A program made the translations under genes and the position numbers. From positions 1,550,001 through 1,614,000 of the forward strand of contig CBDAQO010000002.1 in NCBI GenBank assembly GCA_965199105.1: DNA of 64,000 nt, written 5' to 3'. Numbering within the stretch: position 1 is the first letter of the stretch; every line of letters begins with the position of its first letter. The notes under the pieces are model-generated. The model worked only from the letters and a program-made list of their open reading frames with translations, was not told the DNA's origin and made no database searches. Shown in pieces: positions 17,385 through 26,452 of this stretch. The stretch comes from LMUY01 sp965199105. GTDB taxonomy: Bacteria > Pseudomonadota > Alphaproteobacteria > Acetobacterales > Acetobacteraceae.

Positions 17385-18251
17385 TCATCGCCCCGCACCC
17401 CCCTCGATGGCGAACCAGGCGGCCCCGAGTTCCCGCCAGCTTTGCGCCGCCGCAGCCGAGGCCACGCGAACCAGCGTGGGAATGCCGGCGGCGCTGGTCC
17501 GGCCCAGCAGCTCGAACGCGGCATCCTCCGGCGGGGCCGGGCCGGCTTCGAGGTCGCACGCGACCAGCGGGCAGGAGGGGTGCAGCGCAAGCATCGGCGG
17601 CAGGTCGGGGGCGTTCGCTAGAGCAGATCCCGATCAGACGGAATCGTCTGATCGGGTGAAGATGCTCGCAAAACAGAGGGTTAGAGCGTGTGAAGTGAGC
17701 GGAAGCGAACGGAACATGCTCTAACACGCCGAGGCTGTGCACGAGCGGGCGGACCAACGCCGTCCAGCTCCGCAGCCGGGCCTCCGACACGTCCGCCGGG
17801 ACGTCCGCCAGAACGGCATGCAGCCGGGCTCGGACGGCCGGCGGCGTGGCCCGCAAGGCGTCGAGCAGACGGTCCCGCCGGTTCCGCGCCAGCAGCGCCG
17901 GGCAGGGGATCGGCAGCAGCCAGCCGCCGGCACGGCCCTCGGCCAGGTCCCGCGCCGCGCCCTGCGCGGTGAGCTGAAGCTGCAGCAGCTCCGGCCGTCC
18001 CGCCGGGCCCAACTGGTCCAGCAGCTCGTCGGCCAGGCTGGCAACGGCCGCGTCCAGCCGCGGGCGCATCGCGCGCGGCATGCCATCGAGACCAGCGGCT
18101 GCCCGACAACCTGGCCGGGCAACAGCCCGCTCAGCCGGTAGAAAGCCTCATTCGCCTCCGCGACCACCAGCTCCGCCGCCTGCGCCCGCAGCACGATAAC
18201 CATCGTGTCCTGCCGGTCCAAGGCGGCCAAAACCAGGTCGTTCGCAAGCAT
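17385..18251 (-). pseudogene. Broken PAS-like sensory gene, frameshifted and interrupted by element R4
   Basis: Three phases of the minus strand join into one protein. From the ATG at 18251, about 55 residues look like the start of a PAS domain (VVAEANEAFYRLSGLLPGQV). Around 18065-18095 the coding frame shifts by one base to an Ala/Arg-rich helical stretch down to 17724. A 105-bp element then interrupts it at 17619-17723. Coding continues in the third phase to 17385 (GGAGR end). Removing 103 bp (the element plus one TA) rejoins VHSLGVL to ANAPDLPP in frame. The last section resembles a degenerate response-regulator receiver. hpf lies 48 bp upstream of its start on the same strand. The single-base shift could be a sequencing error, the insertion is not. 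Confidence 0.72.
17619..17723. mobile_element. TAGAGC-family miniature element inserted in a coding sequence (R4)
   Basis: This 105-bp copy, TA to TA, has a perfect 12-pair hairpin (CCCGATCAGACG/CGTCTGATCGGG), the linker CAAAACAGAGGGTTAGAGC and a second imperfect hairpin ending ACATGCTCTA. It is nearly identical to the copy at 39593-39697. It interrupts a reading frame. Excising the element and one of the two flanking TA dinucleotides restores the frame (GTG TTA GCG). This is the pattern of a TA-targeting (IS630/Tc-mariner-like) non-autonomous element. No transposase is encoded. Confidence 0.88.
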
Positions 18252-18298
18252 GAACCATCATGGATTGAAGAGGTTAACCAATCGCTAGTGTGCGATGG

Positions 18299-18883
18299 TC
18301 ATCCCTTGGCCGCCGGGTCGATCCAGCCGATATGGCCGTCGGACCGGCGATACACCACGTTCAGCTCGCCCGTCGTGCTGTTGCGGAACATCATCACCTG
18401 CTGATCGGCCAAATCCAGCCGCATGACCGCCTCGCTGACGGTCAGATGGTCGATCACCATGGCGGTTTCCGCAATCACGGTGGCAAAGGTTTGCGCGGCG
18501 CCTTCGACCGGCTCAACCGGCTCATCCTCCTGCCGCAGGATGTACTGCCGCGCCGGCGCTTGCGGGCGCTCGCGGCTGGCGAAATCCCGCGCATGCTCGT
18601 TCACCCGGCGGCGATACCGTCGCAGCCGCTTGGCAATGTGCTCGGCCGCGTCATCGAACGCGCTATTGGCGTCCGCCGCTTCCCCTTCGCCCCGCAGCGT
18701 CAGCCCGCGCCCGGCATGCACGTTGATGTCGCAGGTGAAGAACGACCGCGCCCGGCTGAAGGTGACGTTCGCCTCCAGCGCGCCGTCGAAATACTTGCCC
18801 GCGATCGTGTCCAACCCGGCGGACACGCGCAGACGCAGGGCGTCCGATAGATCAACCTGCTTGCCGGAAACGGTGATCTGCAT
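18299..18883 (-). CDS. hpf: Ribosome hibernation promoting factor, long form
   Basis: Long HPF joins 70S ribosomes into inactive 100S dimers in stationary phase. The 194-residue protein has the N-terminal S30AE/RaiA-like domain (MQITVSGKQVDLSDALRLRV) and the C-terminal dimerisation domain (QQVMMFRNSTTGELNVVYRR near residue 160, ending IGWIDP). It is 45 bp downstream of rpoN on the same strand, the conserved order in proteobacteria. ptsN, which often follows, is replaced here by a broken gene. Confidence 0.94.
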   Translation of the reverse strand: MQITVSGKQVDLSDALRLRVSAGLDTIAGKYFDGALEANVTFSRARSFFTCDINVHAGRGLTLRGEGEAADANSAFDDAAEHIAKRLRRYRRRVNEHARDFASRERPQAPARQYILRQEDEPVEPVEGAAQTFATVIAETAMVIDHLTVSEAVMRLDLADQQVMMFRNSTTGELNVVYRRSDGHIGWIDPAAKG

Positions 18884-18928
18884 GGGCGGCGCTCCGTTGG
18901 TTACGGTCCTGGCTGGCGCCGCTTGTTT

Positions 18929-20419
18929 CTAGGCCGGCAGCGCCTTCTCCCGTTTGCGCTGGACCGAACTCGGGATGCGCAGCGCATCACGGTATTTGGC
19001 CACCGTTCGGCGGGCGATGTCCACGCCTTCCCTTCGCAAGGCAGCCACGATGGCATCGTCGGACAGTATACCATCGCATGTCTCGGCGCCAACCATCGCC
19101 CGGATCCGCTGCCGCACCGCCTCCGCACTGTGGTTGGCGCCGTCCAACCCGGCGATCGCGGTGGTGAAGAAGTATTTAAGCTCGAACGTGCCCCGCGGCG
19201 TGGCGATGTACTTGTTGGCCGTCACCCGGCTGACCGTGCTCTCGTGCATCTCCACCGCGTCCGCGATGTCGCGCAGGATCAGCGGGCGGAGATGGGCCAC
19301 ACCATGGCGGAAGAAGCCGTCCTGCCGGCGGACGATTTCGGCGGCCACCTTCAGGATCGTCTGCGCCCGCTGCTGCAGCGACTTCACCAGCCAATTGGCC
19401 GACGACAGTTGCTCGCCCAGGAACGCCCGGTCCTCCCGCTTGGCCGAGGTGACGATACGGGCATGGAAGCCCTGGTTCACCAGCACGCGGGGCACGGTTT
19501 CCGGGTTGAGCTCCAGCACCCAGTCCCCACCGCCCTCGGTGCGGATCGGCGCGGCGCGCATCAGCACGTCCGGCAGGATGGCGGCGGCCGGCGCGATGTC
19601 GAACGCGGCGCCGGGCTTGGGGTCGAGCGCGCGGATTTCGGCGATCATCTCCGCCAAGTCCTCGGCGTCGACGTCACACAGCTCCTGCAGCCGCCGTAGC
19701 TCGCGCCGGGCCAGCAGGTCCAGGTTGTCGAGCAGAGCCTGCATCGCCGGGTCGAGCCGGTTGCGGTCGGCCAATTGCGCGGCCAGGCACTCCCTCAAAT
19801 CCCGCGCGAACAGCCCCGCCGGGTCGAACCGCTGCATCTCGGTGCGCACTCGTTCCACCCGGGCCGGCTCGGCGCCGAGCGCATCGGCAAGGCTCGCGCT
19901 ATCGATCGAGACGCGGCCGGCAGCGTCCAGCAAGGTGATGAGGTGGGCGCCGATCAGGCGGTCCACCGGGTCGTCGAAGCCGAGGCGGAGCTGCTCGGCC
20001 AGGTGTTCGCGCAGGCAGCGAGGGGACTCGGCCAAGTCCTCCATGCCGCGGTCGTCCCCGTCGAAGCCGCCACCGCCGCCACGCTCGCGGCTGAACGCGG
20101 GGGCGCCATCGCCCAGGCTGCCAGCGTCAAAGCTGTTGGTGTGGTCCGCCTCCACCGCGTCCGGCAGCTTCTCGCGCCGCAGCAAGTCCACCGCGTCTAG
20201 CCCCTCGAGCGCCTCGGTGCGCTGATCCGGCGCCACATGCTCGCGCAGGGTTTCGGAGCCGTCGTCTCGCTCCAGCAGCGGATTGCGCTCGAGCTCCTCC
20301 TCCACATAGGCCGCGACTTCGAGGTTGGAGAACTGCAGCAGCTTGATGGCCTGCCGCAATTGCGGGGTCATCACCAGCGACTGGGATTGCCTGAATTCGA
20401 GACGGGGACCTATTGCCAT
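18929..20419 (-). CDS. rpoN: RNA polymerase sigma-54 factor
   Basis: RpoN directs transcription from -24/-12 promoters with AAA+ activators. The 496-residue protein has region I (LEFRQSQSLVMTPQLRQAIK, then LLQFSNLEVAAYVEEEL) and the C-terminal RpoN box ARRTVAKYRDALRIPSS. An acidic region II lies between about residues 55 and 150. The ATG at 20419 gives the family N terminus MAIGPRLEF. It is 10 bp after lptB on the same strand, the usual lptB-rpoN-hpf order. Confidence 0.95.
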   Translation of the reverse strand: MAIGPRLEFRQSQSLVMTPQLRQAIKLLQFSNLEVAAYVEEELERNPLLERDDGSETLREHVAPDQRTEALEGLDAVDLLRREKLPDAVEADHTNSFDAGSLGDGAPAFSRERGGGGGFDGDDRGMEDLAESPRCLREHLAEQLRLGFDDPVDRLIGAHLITLLDAAGRVSIDSASLADALGAEPARVERVRTEMQRFDPAGLFARDLRECLAAQLADRNRLDPAMQALLDNLDLLARRELRRLQELCDVDAEDLAEMIAEIRALDPKPGAAFDIAPAAAILPDVLMRAAPIRTEGGGDWVLELNPETVPRVLVNQGFHARIVTSAKREDRAFLGEQLSSANWLVKSLQQRAQTILKVAAEIVRRQDGFFRHGVAHLRPLILRDIADAVEMHESTVSRVTANKYIATPRGTFELKYFFTTAIAGLDGANHSAEAVRQRIRAMVGAETCDGILSDDAIVAALRREGVDIARRTVAKYRDALRIPSSVQRKREKALPA

Positions 20420-20429
20420 GGGTCGCAGT

Positions 20430-21182
20430 CTACAGGCTAAACCTTTCCCCAAGGTACACACGGCGAACATCTTCGTTCGCCACGACCTCTTGGGGACGGC
20501 CCTCCATCAGGAGCTGTCCGTCGTGCATTATGTAAGCACGATCAATGATTTCCAGGGTCTCGCGCACGTTATGGTCGGTGATCAGCACGCCGATGCCGCG
20601 ATCTTTCAGGTGCCCGACCAGATCACGAATCTCGCCCACCGCGATCGGATCGATGCCGGCCAGCGGCTCGTCCAGCAGGATGTAGCCGGGCTGGGTGGCC
20701 AGCGCGCGGGCGATCTCCACCCGCCGCCGCTCCCCGCCCGACAGCGCCAAGGCCGGCGTGCGGCGCAGGTGGGTGATGCCAAACTCGGCCAGCAGCTCGT
20801 CCAGCATGGTCTCGCGCCGGTCCCGGTCGCCCTCCACCACCTCGAGCGCCGCCATGATGTTGCCCTCCACCGTCAGCCCGCGGAACACGCTGGCCTCCTG
20901 CGGCAGGTAGCCGATGCCCAGCCGGGCCCGGCGATACATCGGCAGCGCGGTGATGTCCGCACCGTCCAGGCTGATCGACCCGGTGTCCGGCCGGACCAGG
21001 CCGGTGATCATATAGAAGGTGGTGGTCTTTCCGGCGCCGTTCGGCCCCAGCAGCCCGACCGCCTCGCCCCGCCGTAGGTTCACCGACACGTTGCGCACCA
21101 CCGGCCGCTTCTTATAGGTCTTGCCGACGCCGGTCGCGACCAGCCCGGGCGCCCCCTCGATCACCCGCAGCGAGGCCGTCAC
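20430..21182 (-). CDS. lptB: LPS export ABC transporter ATPase
   Basis: LptB powers extraction of lipopolysaccharide from the inner membrane with LptFGC. The 250-residue ATPase has Walker A (GPNGAGKTT), the signature LSGGERRRVEIARAL, Walker B (YILLDEPLAGIDP) and the switch His (LITDHNVRETL). Its start overlaps the lptA stop by 4 bp. The short N-terminal extension (about 15 residues before VATGVGKTY) is unremarkable. LptF and LptG are not in this window. Confidence 0.96.
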   Translation of the reverse strand: MTASLRVIEGAPGLVATGVGKTYKKRPVVRNVSVNLRRGEAVGLLGPNGAGKTTTFYMITGLVRPDTGSISLDGADITALPMYRRARLGIGYLPQEASVFRGLTVEGNIMAALEVVEGDRDRRETMLDELLAEFGITHLRRTPALALSGGERRRVEIARALATQPGYILLDEPLAGIDPIAVGEIRDLVGHLKDRGIGVLITDHNVRETLEIIDRAYIMHDGQLLMEGRPQEVVANEDVRRVYLGERFSL

Positions 21183-22234
21183 GACGCACCTCCGCCTGGC
21201 TTGCCCGCGCCCGGCTTGCCCCCGCCCGGCTTGCCCCCGACCACCGGATTGCCCGCTGCCGCCGGCTTCCCCGGTGCGGACGACGTATCGTTCGGAACCA
21301 CCAGCCCCTCCACCCGGTTGCCAGGCGTGCGGCTGATGGTGGAAACCCCGGTGCGCAGGTTGATCACGGCCTCGTCGCCATTGAGCTGGTTCTCTCCGCG
21401 TGTGATGTGGACGTTGCCGGCCAGCCGCGCGATCTGGGTGTCCGGGATGTAGACCCCCTTATCCGCATGGGCAATTTCGGTCGCCGTGCGCACTTCCACG
21501 TGCCCGAAAGCGTCCACCCGCTGCAACTTGCCGGCGCCATCGGCCGCCGGGTCGCCGCCAGGCTTGGCCGCTTGCTGGGCCGCGACCTTCTGCACCGGCG
21601 CCTGACCCGGCGGCGCGTTCGGATCGCTGGTGTAGCCCACCAAGGTGTCCGCGCGCACCTGCCGGCCGTCATTGGTGACCACGAGCGCATCGCCCCGGCC
21701 CACCGCCATGTGCTTCTGCGACCAATACTCCAGCGTGTCGCGGGCCGACATGGTCTGCTGCGGCGTGATGATGTGCAGGTTGTGCCCGGTCATCACCAGC
21801 ACGGCCTGGTCGATATCGTAGACCGCCTTGTCGCCAAAGGCATTGTCGGTCGGCGTGAAGATATGGACGTTGCCATCCGCCTCGAGCCGGTAGATCTCGT
21901 TGTCCCCGGTGTCGGCCGGCGAGGCGGCGGGCGCGCCGGCGGCGCTTGGGCTGGCAGCCGGCGGCTGGGCTGGCGCGGCGGCGCCCGGCTGCCCCGCCGT
22001 GGCCTTGCGCCGGTAATACGCCACCAGCCGGTCCGCCGTAACGGTCACGTTGCCCCGCACCGCCTTGGCGTTGCCCGTGGCGATGATCTGCTGCTCCTGC
22101 TGGCGCCACTCCATGCCGTTGTCGGAGGTGACCTCGACCGGGCCCCCCTTGGTCATGTCGATCCCCTGGGCGCGCGCCGGCGGGGCGAGAGCGGCCCCTA
22201 CGGCGAACGCGGCCAGTAGGGCGAGGCGCATCAT
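21179..22234 (-). CDS. lptA: Periplasmic LPS transport protein LptA
   Basis: LptA forms the periplasmic bridge that carries LPS to the outer membrane. The 351-residue protein has a signal peptide (MMRLALLAAFAVGAALAPPA) and two beta-jellyroll (OstA-like) segments around residues 30-80 and 125-290. It is much longer than E. coli LptA (185) because of a Pro/Ala-rich insertion near residues 80-110, another near 215-235, and a low-complexity Gly-Lys-Pro tail (repeats of GKPGGG). Start codons overlap lptC by 4 bp. The low-complexity tail is unusual, though such tails occur in Acetobacteraceae. Confidence 0.9.
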   Translation of the reverse strand: MMRLALLAAFAVGAALAPPARAQGIDMTKGGPVEVTSDNGMEWRQQEQQIIATGNAKAVRGNVTVTADRLVAYYRRKATAGQPGAAAPAQPPAASPSAAGAPAASPADTGDNEIYRLEADGNVHIFTPTDNAFGDKAVYDIDQAVLVMTGHNLHIITPQQTMSARDTLEYWSQKHMAVGRGDALVVTNDGRQVRADTLVGYTSDPNAPPGQAPVQKVAAQQAAKPGGDPAADGAGKLQRVDAFGHVEVRTATEIAHADKGVYIPDTQIARLAGNVHITRGENQLNGDEAVINLRTGVSTISRTPGNRVEGLVVPNDTSSAPGKPAAAGNPVVGGKPGGGKPGAGKPGGGAS

Positions 22235-22893
22235 GGGTGCTGCTCGTTCAGCACCAGGCGGGACTTGCCGACGAACTGCACCACCGCACCCTTGTCGACC
22301 AGCGCGAACCCCTGCGCATCCAGCGTGCCAAACGGGCCCTCGGCATGGGTGTGCTGCCCGCCCGCCGCGGCGCCCAACTTCAGGTCGACAGCCGCGGAGG
22401 GCGTGCTCAGCGTCACGCCATTGTCGCGGTAGATCACCACGTGGCCCGAAAGGTCCAACTGGTTGGCATGCTGCAGGTAGACGCCGTTTTCCGACACCAC
22501 GAGGGTCCAGCTGCCATTGCCGCTCAGCACGTCGGCCTTCGGGCTGACCAGGTTGATCCGCTCCGGCCCGACCTGCTGCGCCTCTTCCGCCGTCACCGTG
22601 TAGGGCTGGTTGCGGTCGTCCACACCATGATAGCGCAGGTTCACCAGCCGGCCCTCCTGCACGTTGCGCAGCGTGACGATGGCGCTGCGGCCGATGTCCA
22701 GCTCGTGCTCGATCTGCGGCCAGGACAGCACGGTGGCCAGCAACAGCACCGCCAGCAGCGGCAGCATCCGCTTGGTGAACCCCACGAAGCGCCGCCGCCC
22801 CGCAATGCTGCGCACCGAGGGCGCCTGGCGCGGCTTGATGGGCCGGGACCCCAGCCTGGGATTGGAGGTGGCGGGCAAAGGTGCGATGCTCAT
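22231..22893 (-). CDS. lptC: LPS export protein LptC
   Basis: LptC is the single-span inner-membrane protein that passes LPS from LptBFG to LptA. The 220-residue protein has a basic N terminus of about 40 residues, one membrane span (MLPLLAVLLLATVLSWP near residues 43-59) and a periplasmic OstA-like domain ending KSRLVLNEQHP. The ATG at 22893 overlaps the kdsD stop by 4 bp, so kdsD-lptC-lptA-lptB form a tightly coupled operon. Confidence 0.9.
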   Translation of the reverse strand: MSIAPLPATSNPRLGSRPIKPRQAPSVRSIAGRRRFVGFTKRMLPLLAVLLLATVLSWPQIEHELDIGRSAIVTLRNVQEGRLVNLRYHGVDDRNQPYTVTAEEAQQVGPERINLVSPKADVLSGNGSWTLVVSENGVYLQHANQLDLSGHVVIYRDNGVTLSTPSAAVDLKLGAAAGGQHTHAEGPFGTLDAQGFALVDKGAVVQFVGKSRLVLNEQHP

Positions 22894-23867
22894 GCAACTC
22901 CAGCGCGTAGCAGATCGTGTATATGGACAATGCCGAGCGGTTGACCCCCTGCGGCCACCACAAAAAGGCTCGTCACCCGCGGCTCGACCGCGTTCATCGC
23001 GCGCAAGGCTTCGGCCGCGAGCGCGTCGGGGCCGATGGTGCGCGGGTTGGCCGTCATCACGCGGCGGACCGGCTGGTCGAGCAGGTCCGGGCCCATCGCC
23101 CGCCGCAGGTCGCCGTCGGTGACGATGCCGGACAGCCGCCCCGCCTCCACCACGCCGACGCAGCCGAAGCCCTTGCCCGTCATCAGCAGCAGCGCCTGCT
23201 GCATCTTGGTCTCCGGCCCGGTGAGCGGCAGCGCCGCGTCCGTATGCATCAGCTCGCGCACCCGGCGAAGCTGCGCCCCGAGCCGGCCGCCCGGGTGATA
23301 GGTGCGGAAGTCGGTGGCGGTGAAGCCGCGCCGGGTCAGCAGCGCGACCGCCAGCGCATCCCCCACGGCCATCTGCAGGATGGCGCTGGTGGTGGGGGCG
23401 GAGGTGACCGCGCACGCCTCGGGCACCGCGGGCAGGCAGATGACCACGTCCGCCGCCAGCGCCAGGGTGGACGCCGCACGGCTGGTGACGGCGAGGATGG
23501 GCATGCCGAAGCGCTTGGCATGGGCAATGAGATCAGCCAGTTCCGCCGTCTCGCCGCTGTTGGATAGCAGGAGCAGCGCATCCCCGGGCTGCACCATGCC
23601 GAGGTCGCCATGCGAGGCCTCGGCGGGATGCACGAACAGCGCCGGGCTGCCGGTGGAGGCGAGGGTGGCGGCGATCTTGCGCGCGACGTGGCCCGACTTG
23701 CCGATGCCGGACACCACGATGCGCCCCTCGCACTGCCCGAGCGCCTCGACCGCCCGGTCGAAGCTCGCGTCGAGCGCGCTGGCGAGCGCCCGCAGGCCGG
23801 CGGCTTCGTTGGCCAGGACGGCGCGGCCGACCGCCAAGTCGGATGGGACGGACAAAACAGCGCTCAT
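22890..23867 (-). CDS. kdsD: Arabinose-5-phosphate isomerase
   Basis: KdsD makes D-arabinose 5-phosphate for Kdo synthesis. The 325-residue protein has an N-terminal SIS domain (VVSGIGKSGHVARKIAATLA, then PAEASHGDLGMV and LLLLSNSGETAEL) and two C-terminal CBS repeats (MHTDAALPL... and MTANPRTIGPDALAAEALRA). I chose the ATG at 23867, while one at 23876 and a longer open frame exist. It begins the kdsD-lptCAB-rpoN-hpf run, so Kdo supply and LPS export are encoded together. Confidence 0.93.
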   Translation of the reverse strand: MSAVLSVPSDLAVGRAVLANEAAGLRALASALDASFDRAVEALGQCEGRIVVSGIGKSGHVARKIAATLASTGSPALFVHPAEASHGDLGMVQPGDALLLLSNSGETAELADLIAHAKRFGMPILAVTSRAASTLALAADVVICLPAVPEACAVTSAPTTSAILQMAVGDALAVALLTRRGFTATDFRTYHPGGRLGAQLRRVRELMHTDAALPLTGPETKMQQALLLMTGKGFGCVGVVEAGRLSGIVTDGDLRRAMGPDLLDQPVRRVMTANPRTIGPDALAAEALRAMNAVEPRVTSLFVVAAGGQPLGIVHIHDLLRAGVA

Positions 23868-24094
23868 GCCGGGCATGGTATGCGCAGGGGCGCACGCCGG
23901 GTCAACTGAAACGGGCTGCGTCGCAACATTCCGCAATCAAGAACCGTGCCAGCCGGGCAGGGTTTCGCTCGCCTGGTCACCGTTGCCGGGCGGTTTCCGG
24001 CTGGACCGCGGACGGCATTAACCGTGCCTTAAGCTAGGTTTGGTTCAATGGAGCCGTCGGCAAACTGCCGGCGAAACCGAAAGAGCCCGATCCT

Positions 24095-25879
24095 GTGATC
24101 TTGTTCCGAAGCTTGCCGCTGCGCCTCAAGGCGCTCATTGCCCCCGTGCTGTTCCTGATTGCCGGCGTCGCAATGACGGTGCTGGCGGTGAGCACGTTCC
24201 GCGCCGAACTCATGAACCAGCGTGGACAGACCTTGCGCGCCCTCGCCGCCGTCGCGCTGGAGCCACTCACGCGCCTGGCGGACGCTGAACACGCCGGCAC
24301 CATCACCCACGCAGCCGCGTTGGCCGCCGCGCGGGAGGAGCTCGGGCGCATGCGGTTCGGCAATGGCGACTACTTCGCCCTGATGTCGGGGGACGCGCGG
24401 TTCCTGGCGCATCCCAACCCCGCCTTGGTCAATCAGCCCAACGGCAACCTCCCCGCGCCGGTCGCAGCCTCCTTGCGCCGCACCGTGGAGGCGACGCGAA
24501 GCCAGGGCGAGTTGCTCGCGGTGGTGCCGGCGCCGCGCGAGGGCAGCCCGAAGCCAGTCCTGAAGCTAGCCTACAGCCGCTACGTCCCCGCGTGGGACGT
24601 TGTCTTGGCGGTCGGCACCTATATCGACGACATCGACGCCCAGATGTGGGCGTTCGCACTCCGGCTGGGCATCTTTGTGTCGGGCGTGGTGGTGGTCACA
24701 AGCCTAATCAGTTGGCTGGTGCTCAGCGAGTTCAATGGCTCGCTCAGCCGCGTCATGGTCGCGATGCGCCGGATCGCTGACGAAGACCTCGCCGCCACGG
24801 TGCCGGATCGCGCTCGGCGGGACGAGGCGGGGGCGGTCGCACGCGCGCTCGAGATGCTTCGCAGCCGTCTGCTCGAGGCGGTGGCGCATCGCAGGCAGGT
24901 CGCGGCTGCGGAAGAAGCCGTGGCGCTGGAGAAATCGCGGGCGGAGGCAGACAGCGCCAGGCGGGCAGAGGACCAGCAGCATGCGATGACGGTGATTGCG
25001 GACGGTCTGGCGCGATTGGCCAAGGGTGACCTCACCTGCACCATCACGGCCGAGTTCGTGCCGGAATACCAAAGCCTGCGGTCCAACTTCAACGCGACGC
25101 TGGTCGAGCTGCAGGAGGTGATCGGAACCATCATGAGCAACACCGCGGCCTTGCGCTCCGGCACCACCGAAATCAGCCAGGCGGCCGACCACTTGGCCCG
25201 GCGCACCGAGCAGCAGGCAGCGACCCTGGAGCAAACGGCGGCGGCGCTGGAGCAGGTCACCGTCACGGTCGGCCAGTCCGCCGATGGCGCCAACGCCGCG
25301 CGAACCATCGCGGCTGCCGCCACGGCCGACGCCGAGAAGGGCGAGGTCGTGGTTCGCGAGGCGGTGGCGGCCATGGGCGCGATTGAGCAGTCGAGCCGTG
25401 AAATCGGCAGCATCATCGGGGTCATCGACGAGATCGCGTTTCAGACCAACCTGCTCGCGCTCAACGCCGGCGTGGAGGCCGCCCGAGCCGGAGACGCAGG
25501 CCGCGGCTTCGCCGTGGTTGCCAGCGAGGTGCGCGCACTGGCACAGCGCAGCGCCACGGCCGCCAAGGAGATCAAGGGCCTGGTCTCCAAGAGCATGGCC
25601 CACGTCGTCCACGGCGTCGCCCTGGTGCAGGATAGCGGGCAGAACCTGACACGCTTCCTCGGCCAAGTGCGCGAGATCAGCGACGCCGTCGGCCAGATCG
25701 CCGCCGGTGCGCAGGAACAGGCTCACGCGCTGGCGGAGGTCAACGCCGCGATCAACCAGATGGACCAAACCACCCAGCAAACCGCCGCCATGGTGGAGCA
25801 ATCGACCGCCGCCACCCACAGCTTGGCCCATGACACCGCCGAGCTCGAGAGCTTGACCGAGCGTTTCCGCGTCGCCTGA
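24095..25879 (+). CDS. Methyl-accepting chemotaxis protein with single Cache sensor
   Basis: This 594-residue chemoreceptor starts at GTG. Membrane segment 1 is at about residues 12-33. A periplasmic sCache-like sensor follows (NGDYFALMSGDARFLAHPNP at about 92-111), then segment 2 near residues 188-210 and a HAMP region. The cytoplasmic signalling coil contains the conserved hairpin tip (IDEIAFQTNLLALNAGVEAA at about 446-465). There is no C-terminal NWETF-type tether for CheR/CheB. The ligand is unknown. The sensor's FGNGDYF pattern is typical of sCache_2 receptors for small organic acids. It stands alone, with no che genes nearby. Confidence 0.9.
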   Translation: MILFRSLPLRLKALIAPVLFLIAGVAMTVLAVSTFRAELMNQRGQTLRALAAVALEPLTRLADAEHAGTITHAAALAAAREELGRMRFGNGDYFALMSGDARFLAHPNPALVNQPNGNLPAPVAASLRRTVEATRSQGELLAVVPAPREGSPKPVLKLAYSRYVPAWDVVLAVGTYIDDIDAQMWAFALRLGIFVSGVVVVTSLISWLVLSEFNGSLSRVMVAMRRIADEDLAATVPDRARRDEAGAVARALEMLRSRLLEAVAHRRQVAAAEEAVALEKSRAEADSARRAEDQQHAMTVIADGLARLAKGDLTCTITAEFVPEYQSLRSNFNATLVELQEVIGTIMSNTAALRSGTTEISQAADHLARRTEQQAATLEQTAAALEQVTVTVGQSADGANAARTIAAAATADAEKGEVVVREAVAAMGAIEQSSREIGSIIGVIDEIAFQTNLLALNAGVEAARAGDAGRGFAVVASEVRALAQRSATAAKEIKGLVSKSMAHVVHGVALVQDSGQNLTRFLGQVREISDAVGQIAAGAQEQAHALAEVNAAINQMDQTTQQTAAMVEQSTAATHSLAHDTAELESLTERFRVA

Positions 25880-25933
25880 CGCCCAGCGGGAGGCGCGCTG
25901 TTCCGATCGGGTCCGCCCGCCGTTTCGCCGACG

Positions 25934-26164
25934 TCAAAGCGTCGCCCGGCCAGCCGCACCAACCCGGCCAGCCGCACCGAGAGGGAAGCTTGCGACCACG
26001 TGGTCGACGAACGCCCGCAACTTGGGCGGTTGCGCCCGGTGCGCCGAAAACATGAGGTACAAAGGCCGGCTTGGCGGGGCGTAGTCGGTCAGCACCGGCA
26101 CCAGCGCGCCCGTTTGCAAGGCGTCCGCCACGTCGTCCTCGAGGTCGCCGGCGGGCGCACCAAG
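25934..26164 (-). pseudogene. LysR-family regulator, C-terminal remnant
   Basis: The last 76 residues of a minus-strand frame read like the end of a LysR substrate-binding domain (DVADALQTGALVPVLTDYAP, then PSRPLYLMFSAHRAQPPKLR and AFVDHVVASF). Upstream of about 26164 the same frame has no LysR resemblance and no helix-turn-helix, so the DNA-binding part is gone. The break point coincides with the start of the Gfo/Idh remnant on the other strand. Confidence 0.62.
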
Positions 26165-26452
26165 GAAACGCCGTTTCACCTTGACCTGATCGGCGAGGCT
26201 GGCCACCTGCGCCTCGACGGCGGCGCGCCGCGCGGCTTGCAGTCGGGCCGGATCGGCCTGGTCCGCGACGGCGTCCGCCAGCAGGTCGACGAGGGCGAAC
26301 TGGCCGCCCTTCCCGACGCCGCGGTCAACGTCGCAGGCGTATACGCCAGCCTGCGCGACGACATCGCCGCAGGCACCCGCACCGCAGCCGACTTCAAGCA
26401 CGCGCTCCGGTTGACCCACCTGGTCGAGACGGTGTTGGCCGCGCCCTGCTAG
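26160..26452 (+). pseudogene. Gfo/Idh/MocA-family oxidoreductase, C-terminal remnant
   Basis: A plus-strand frame holds about 96 residues that look like the end of a Gfo/Idh/MocA dehydrogenase: FHLDLIGEAGHLRLDGGAPR, then DEGELAALPDAAVNVAGVYA and DDIAAGTRTAADFKHALRLT, ending at TAG 26450-26452. The NAD-binding N-terminal domain is absent and no start with a ribosome site is seen. It meets the LysR remnant tail-to-tail near 26162, which suggests a deletion or rearrangement joined two truncated genes. Confidence 0.62.

Noticed and set aside
16762..18081. A 439-codon minus-strand frame across the terC-like gene
   Set aside because: Beyond element R4 it runs antisense through the terC-like gene in a low-information frame. 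Only the 17724-18081 part belongs to the broken PAS-like gene.
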